This document shows positions 21,291-26,000 of a DNA stretch of 26,000 bases, piece after piece. Source of the stretch: Adiantum capillus-veneris (taxonomy: Eukaryota; Streptophyta; Polypodiopsida; Polypodiales; Pteridaceae); assembly GCA_014529385.2 (NCBI GenBank), contig CM043958.1, positions 91,833,935-91,859,934 on the forward strand. The letters are read 5' to 3'. The notes below the pieces were generated by a model. The model was not told where the DNA came from and searched no databases. It was given only the letters and a program-made list of their open reading frames with translations. The translations under genes were made by a program, and so were the position numbers. How positions within the stretch are numbered: the first letter of the stretch is position 1; the number at the start of each line of letters is the position of its first letter.

Positions 21291-21804
21291 GCCAGCTATG
21301 TGTTTGTGACGAGATGCTAATGTGGACACGATAGATGAACTAAACGAACACACACACACACACACGAGCTCTCGCCCACATTTGGTCGCAGTCACCGATG
21401 ATTTGTGCCACAAATACTGGCCAAAGATCTGTGCCTATATGGATGCTAACGTAGCAGGGACAGAAACATGGTACGGGGAACGGGAACGGGAACGGGGTCG
21501 GGCGGGTTCAAGACCGCGAAAGTTGGGGAACAGGATCAATGTCTAGAACGGCAAAAAAATATCATTTTTCCTTGATACCATAGTGCTAAGAACAGTTTGA
21601 GCATTGAATTGCACCAAAAAAGACAAGAAACATGACTCATAATAGTAAAATACGCCAATGAAACATCGATGGCCTGAAGGCAAATACGAGTAGATAGGTA
21701 CAAGCCTCAAGGGCTCAAAATGGCAAGTGATAGAGGAAAAAAAAGGCTAAAGCCTAACTAGGAAAGGGGTGAGCCCACAATAGCACATCAAACTAGAGAA
21801 ACGG
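21291..21804. other. No gene; short tandem repeats
   Basis: A (CA)n run lies near 21349-21364 and a GGGAAC hexamer run near 21477-21495. The rest is AT-rich. GGTTCAAGACC near 21507 resembles a pol III B box, but no A box lies at the right distance. Confidence 0.4.
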
Positions 21805-22514
21805 GCAGCCTGCGACCAGTTGGTGGAGAGTCAGCGTCACTGTCTTTGGGACTGTCCCTCGGCCCAACAGGTGTGGCTACGAGTTCTTCGGCTGATGCCT
21901 ACTCTCTCCACGGCTAGACAGTACACTTGGGGGGCAGCGGCTTGGTCCACTCTTACGGGCCCGGCACTTCAGTTTGAGCTATCTTCCACCAGCAGGATGA
22001 TAGTGATACAGGGGGGGCGACCCACACTCCAGCCTGCTACTACAGAGCTTACTCCACAAGAGTGGTGCAGTGAGAGAGAGGAGTGTTGGGAGCTCATCAG
22101 TGGCCTGACACTTTGGTTCATCTGGCGGGCCCTCTGTTTTCGCATTTTTGAGGCTCGCTCTGTGCCACCAGCAGAGACTGTTCGTGACTTTTGGCTAGAG
22201 CTGATCCATACTCTCAGAGGACAGCTTGAGGGACTACATGGCAGCTCCGACCGCATGCGGGAGCGCCGCGAGGCTTTCCTTCGACTCTGGCGCCCTGGGC
22301 CTTTCTACACCATTGTCCAGGGGATGCTCAGATGGCACTACCGTCCACCTGTGTGGCTCTTCCCTCCTCCCATCTCTTGATTTAGCCTCATTGTATATAT
22401 GTTGTTCTCTCATTGGGAGAGTCTCCCCATCATGTTTTGTTGTAGCCCTCTCTTGCAGAGGTGGTTGTAGCCCTATGGGCAGTTTTCATTAACTAATAGA
22501 AGGATCTTTTTCTC
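21805..22514 (+). mobile_element. 5'-truncated LINE 3' end (zinc-binding domain plus 3' UTR)
   Basis: The last 190 or so codons of a LINE pol, open from about 21805 to the TGA at 22378. The reading frame begins ACDQLV, ESQRHCLWDCPSAQQVW at 21811-21870: the Cys-x-Glu-His-Cys pattern of the reverse-transcriptase zinc-binding region (zf-RVT). A Trp-rich C-terminal segment follows (LTLWFIWRALCFRIFEAR, WRPGPFYTIVQGMLRWHYR). There is no stop or frameshift inside. The 3' UTR has repeated TTGTAGCCC words (near 22440 and 22466) and fades near 22514. RT and endonuclease are absent, as expected from incomplete target-primed reverse transcription. It cannot move by itself. Confidence 0.75.
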
Positions 22515-22835
22515 GGAAACAGGAAATGGCCAGAAACGCCAGCTTGCGGCATGAAACGTGTTTCTATGGCAGAAATGTTTCGGATGTTACGCCAGGTGGC
22601 GTTTCAGGTGCAAGGAAACATGCCTTGAAATGTTTCAGGCGACTGCACGTAATAGTAAAGACCATCTTTTATAAACTTTAAGTTTATTATCATATCTTAT
22701 ATGATAAGAAACTAAAGCCCATAAAAAACGACCCATAATAAAACGACGTGTTCGTAACTTCGCGGGCCATCCACGTTGCACTCACCACATGTGCATTGGG
22801 TTTCCAGGCCACGAATCCACTATGCACAGTTTTAG
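22515..22835. other. No gene seen
   Basis: Several GAAACG/GTTTC words and a short TATC-TTATATGATA palindrome near 22690-22706. No coding signal. Confidence 0.4.
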
Positions 22836-23067
22836 ATGCTGATACTCCCAGACTCCACGCTGCTTCATGAATGCAGCTCTGTAACCACCCCCCCCCTCTC
22901 TCTCCCTCCCTCCCTCTCTCTCTCTCTCTCTCTAGTTTGTTATCCTAGTTTAATTTATTTTGTTAATCTGACTTTGTATCAGATACACCGCATTGTAACT
23001 TTCTGGTCTCATAGGTCACTTTGGCCTTTTGAAGACGTTAATATAACATTTCATTTCATTTCATTTC
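22836..23067 (+). mobile_element. Possible LINE 3' tail ending in (ATTTC)4
   Basis: A TTGTAACTTTCTGGTC...GGCCTTTTGAAGACG stretch (near 22994-23038) is followed by ATATAAC and four ATTTC units (23048-23067). Many plant non-LTR elements end in a short microsatellite after a TTGTAA-type 3' UTR, so a heavily truncated insert is plausible. C/TC-rich low-complexity sequence precedes it (22888-22934). No protein is left to confirm this. Confidence 0.25.
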
Positions 23068-23071
23068 TCTG

Positions 23072-23280
23072 TGAGTGTGTGTGTGTGTGTGACCAAGTGG
23101 CACTTTAAGTTCCTTCCACTTTACTTATTGGCTGCCACAGAAAATACATATATTTCCCTCACGTTTAAACTTGGCACCTGCAGGCTGCAACAGAAAGTGA
23201 GTAACCTGTAACAGAAAACAAATGAGTAACCTATGGCAGAAAATTTGTAAACCAAGTGAGTAATTTGTTACCTTGAGAAC
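23072..23280. other. Spacer with (GT)n run
   Basis: A GT run at about 23073-23091, then AT-rich sequence with a repeated GAGTAAC/GTAACCT word (near 23198-23270). It immediately precedes the TATA-like box. Confidence 0.4.
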
Positions 23281-23345
23281 TTATAAATACCCTATGCAAT
23301 TTTTCCCTCTTTCTCTCTCTGCGCCACTTTTCCCCCCTCTTTCTC
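23281..23345 (+). promoter_or_regulatory. TATA-like box and pyrimidine patch
   Basis: TTATAAATACC at 23281-23291 is followed about 25 bases on by CCCTCTTTCTCTCTCT (23305), repeated at 23335. This is the arrangement of a plant TATA box with a pyrimidine patch near the start site. The LINE ORF1 starts at 23721, giving a leader of roughly 400 bases. Plant LINEs mostly use internal promoters, so this could be genomic sequence upstream of the insert. Confidence 0.4.
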
Positions 23346-23384
23346 TCTCTACGCGCTAGGTTGGCGCTGGGTTGGGGAGTTGCA

Positions 23385-23606
23385 AGCAGAGCACGAGGGA
23401 GCAGGGAGCAGGGGAGCAGCAGCGCGAGGGGGGGAAGGGGCAGCGGGAGAGAGAGGGGAGTAGGGGGCGGGGCCAGGGGCAGCGAGACAGAGGGAGCAGG
23501 CCAGCGGGGGCACAGCGGGAGAGAGAGGGAGCAAGGGGCAGGGGCAGCGGGAGCAGGGGGCGGGGGGGGGGGGGGAGAGAGAGAGAGAGGGAGAAAAAAA
23601 AGGAGC

Positions 23607-23640
<34 letters not shown>
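23385..23640 (+). repeat. G/A-rich low-complexity tract in LINE leader
   Basis: Over about 250 bases nearly every base on the plus strand is G or A, with many runs of three or more G (G14-type run near 23560-23575) and a GA dinucleotide run of about 15 units (near 23609-23637). It makes long spurious ORFs on both strands (Arg/Gly/Glu on plus, Pro/Ser/Leu on minus). Such a tract can form G-quadruplex or triplex structures. Confidence 0.85.
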
Positions 23641-23720
23641 TCTGCTCGCATAGAGAAAAAAGAAAAAACCTCTTCTTCACTTGTGTACCCCGCTCCCTCT
23701 CCTATTCCGGCCCTTCAATC

Positions 23721-24520
23721 ATGAGAAAGCAAAACGGCAAGGATGACCCGGTGGAGGATGCCATCCAAAAATGCAAAGAAGAATTGAGCGAGTCCATCAG
23801 CAAGATCAACCGCCACCTCCTAGGTACTATTAGCGTACTCGACGCGCGGGTGGCAGCACAAGAAAGCACGATACATACACTCGAGGATCGTGTGAAGGCC
23901 CAAGATGAGGAAATCGCACTACTCAAGAAAGAGCTTCACAGAAGGTCCTCGAAGAGGGAGAGCTTCAACCCTCAGTGATTGAAGAGCTTAACATGATTAA
24001 GGAACAAGTGTGGGCCATCAAAGAAGGTGAGGAGCAACAAAAAGAAATGATGACCTCGTGGGTAGATGTCATCACAAAGACCCAACAAAAAGCAAAAAAG
24101 GCCGAAAAATGGATCAAGATTGTCAAGAAAGGAAAAGGCAAGGAAATAACCCCCACCCCCACACCAACCATCATCAACTTGACACTAGAAGAGGAGCAAA
24201 GGAGACGTGTGCGGGCTTTACACGTAAGGATATGCGGCCTCAAAGACCAAGATAATGTGGATGAAGAGGTGAAAGAACTCATGATTCTGGTGCGAGTCAA
24301 TGAGCAGACGCATACTAGGGCTTGGAGAGTGGACACTAAGAAAAGTGGGAGCAACGGAGAAACCTCGAAGGAAAGGGCACTCATTCTCTGTTTCCCCTCC
24401 ATGGAAGCGAAGGACTTCCTGAAGAAAAGACCAACTCTAAAGAAAACTGGCATCTTTCTTGGAGATGACCTCACCCTCTCGCAGATTGCTCATATGCACA
24501 AAGTATGCATCAAGAGGTAG
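23721..24520 (+). pseudogene. LINE ORF1 (coiled coil plus RRM-like), one frameshift
   Basis: L1-type ORF1 nucleic-acid-binding protein, which trimerises and coats LINE RNA. The first ATG in frame is 23721. Residues 1-75 form heptad-rich coil (ARVAAQESTIHTLEDRVK, QDEEIALLKKELH). The frame is lost near 23940 and ends at a TGA at 23976. The second frame picks up as KVLEEGELQPSVIEELN and runs to 24518. It holds a Lys-rich linker (KKGKGKE), then the RRM-like part: RALHVRICGLKD, RALILCFPSMEAKDFLKK, GIFLGDDLTLSQIAHMHK. This parallels the NLRIxGLP...RIAxDLT pattern of L1 ORF1p and Transposase_22. Total about 266 codons, near the usual 250-340. The single shift probably inactivates it. Confidence 0.7.
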
Positions 24521-24871
24521 GGAAGGCAACACATGGACGGGAGAAGGTTTTGGAGCAGGAAATGAGGGCTAAGCGATGAGGGTAGAGGGAATCTTGAAGG
24601 CATCTTTCACTTAAAGTATTTTATTTTAAGCAAACCAGTAAGAGCCACTTAAAGTATTTTATTTTAAGCAAACCAATAAGAGCCACTTTTTTAAAATAGA
24701 TATACACTTTTGTTTTGAAATTTTCATACGATTGTAGGCACTTATTTGAGCTTACTCTCCTTTGTCCCACCTTAACTTAGTAGGCCTTAGTGCCTCTTCA
24801 CCTTGGATTTTCCTTTTAGAATACTTTTACATTACAACCTAGTACATTCGTTTAAAACCACACTTTTCTTC
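24521..24871. other. AT-rich insert between ORF1 and ORF2 with 38-bp tandem repeat
   Basis: A 38-bp unit (CACTTAAAGTATTTTATTTT...) is repeated at 24608-24645 and 24646-24683 with one difference, and a third copy starts at 24684. The stretch is closed in all frames. The N-terminal part of the endonuclease expected here (the block with the first catalytic Asn and Glu) is absent, so it is replaced or deleted. The end ...TTTTCTTCACAG before GGAGAG looks like a splice acceptor, which may be chance. Confidence 0.55.
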
Positions 24872-26000
24872 ACAGGGAGAGACATCATTTTCTACTCTGA
24901 GATGCATCAAGCCCCTAGGCAATCCATGCCACAGGTGAGCGGATATAGATGGGAGACAGCCTGCAGATAGGAGACCACATCGGAGCATCGAGGACGGGGC
25001 TCAGGGGGAGTGGCAGTTCTATTCAGGGAGGAATTGCAGCCATTGATATGTATAGCGCGCAAGGATGAACATGCTAGGTACATGTGGGTGAGGCTCAAGA
25101 CAAGACGGGTAGATACCTCTACATTGCTATCTGTTACTTTCCTCCTAGTACGTCAGTATATGCATCACCTAGAGGACAAACTCCCTTTGCGATTTTGGAT
25201 AATGACATATGGGAGTTTTCCAAGGATGGTGACATTATCAACCTAGGGAATTCCAATGCTAGGACTGCCCACCACCAGACAATATTTTATGATACTTCCG
25301 AGGAAATGCTTAGGGAGCTAGACGTTACAGAGATGGGTCTATCCAAACTATCACAAGATGAGGAATGCACTGAGTATGGCAAAGACTTATAGATAGGAAC
25401 AACACATAGATTGGCCATTTTGAATGGCCTACAAAGATTTTCGACAGCTGGAGGTTTTACTTGCTTTCCACACCGACATTGTGCCAGCACAACGGATTAT
25501 GTTGTGGCCCAACCAAGTCTCACTCCATTCTTTCAGGATTTCACTGTGGGCACTAGGCCAGTTGGAATAGCAATTGATCATGCTATCTTGTCTTTCACCC
25601 TGACATTTCAATTCATCACAACTCCATTAGAAGAGGTCCCCACACACACTCGGTATACCTTCGTGAGGGAGAAGGATTCGGTGTATATGGATGAGATATA
25701 CAGGCAGCTATGCACCCAGGAGCCAGGACGGCCACTAGATGAACTTGCTCAGATACTGACAGAGACGCTTCATGATGCAGCACCAAAGGCATACCCCCAC
25801 AGCCAGCCTACACAGAGACGATCTAGGAGCATGCCCCAGAACAGTTGGTATGATGAGGAGTGTAGAGAGACGAGGATCAAATTACAGAGGGAAGTGCTCA
25901 TGGGTATTACCACACAGACAATCACGGACTATCTTTCGCCGCCTAGTGCGACAAAAGAAATGGGCTTATCTATCTCAGCTAGAGCGGGATCTGTATCAGT
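24872..26000 (+). pseudogene. LINE ORF2 endonuclease region, decayed, runs off window
   Basis: Apurinic/apyrimidinic-like endonuclease (EEP fold) of a LINE ORF2, which nicks target DNA. GRDIIFYSEMHQAPRQ (24875 on) and a stop at 24968 precede GGVAVLFREELQPL and ARYMWVRL. A frameshift near 25100-25120 leads to YLYIAICYFPP. The block NSNARTAHHQTIFYD (near 25245-25290) stands where GDFNA is expected. After a TAG at 25390, STTDYVVAQPSLTPFFQDF and VGIAIDHAILSF (the conserved DH block) follow. Next comes the linker to RT with NSWYDEECRETR (near 25840). A further shift near 25920 gives FRRLVRQKKWAYLSQLERD to the window edge. The RT lies outside. Two shifts, two stops and a changed active site indicate a dead copy. 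Confidence 0.75.

Noticed and set aside
21500-21520. Pol III B-box-like word (GGTTCAAGACC), possible tRNA or SINE
   Set aside because: There is no A box at the proper distance, no cloverleaf pairing that I could find, and no poly-A or T tail.
21969-22256. 95-codon minus-strand ORF
   Set aside because: It is antisense to the LINE zinc-binding region on the plus strand.
23231-23680. Pro/Ser/Leu-rich 149-codon minus-strand ORF and matching 100-codon frame
   Set aside because: Both are translations of the G/A-rich low-complexity tract on the opposite strand; the composition follows from the repeat and they overlap the LINE leader.
23965-24474. 169-codon minus-strand ORF
   Set aside because: It is antisense to LINE ORF1, which has a clear coil and RRM-like text on the plus strand.

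Overview
This looks like a stretch of a large, repeat-rich land-plant nuclear genome. The sequence is mostly AT-rich and non-coding, with long (TC)n, (GT)n and (CA)n microsatellites. It holds relics of LINE and LTR retrotransposons, and possibly one small host-gene segment with plant-style splice signals. The LINE proteins resemble elements I associate with ferns and other seed-free plants. That is recollection of style, not a search result, so a fern-like genome is a guess. I see no bacterial-type operon, CRISPR array, rRNA or tRNA gene.

Layout. 0-4.1 kb: a purine-rich, heavily broken coding relic of unknown family, with coiled-coil-like pieces. 4.1-6.75 kb: AT-rich non-coding DNA with (TC)36, (GT)11 and (TC)20. 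6.76-6.91 kb: a 155-bp near-perfect palindrome (foldback or MITE-like) abutting a broken LINE reverse transcriptase (6.93-8.23 kb). 9.18-10.25 kb: a decayed gene of unknown function with a nuclear-localisation-like basic patch. 10.9-11.8 kb: an unrecognised minus-strand ORF overlapping a possible LTR. 12.25-13.55 kb: minus-strand LTR-retrotransposon pol relic with a clear aspartic protease, cut at 13551 by an LTR.

13.55-17.73 kb: three related LTRs (minus, minus decayed, plus). Between them are probable last exons of a host gene on the minus strand (exon 16747-16864; acidic C-terminal exon near 15250-15346). The LTR U3 regions carry reiterated TGACGTGGCA motifs. 18.02-19.33 kb: a 1.3-kb segment bounded by TTAA-CACTAGT ends with matching subterminal hairpins, a candidate non-autonomous DNA transposon. 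20.1-21.29 kb: a fourth, divergent LTR. 21.8-22.5 kb: a 5'-truncated LINE 3' end with the zinc-binding domain. 22.8-23.07 kb: a possible second LINE tail ending in (ATTTC)4. 23.28-26.0 kb: the 5' half of a LINE with a TATA-like box, GA/G-rich leader, L1-type ORF1 with one frameshift, and an apurinic-type endonuclease ORF2 running off the window.

No element here looks intact. I found no convincing new functional system. The most unusual signals are the palindrome, the bZIP-type motif array in the LTRs, and the CACTAGT-bounded element.
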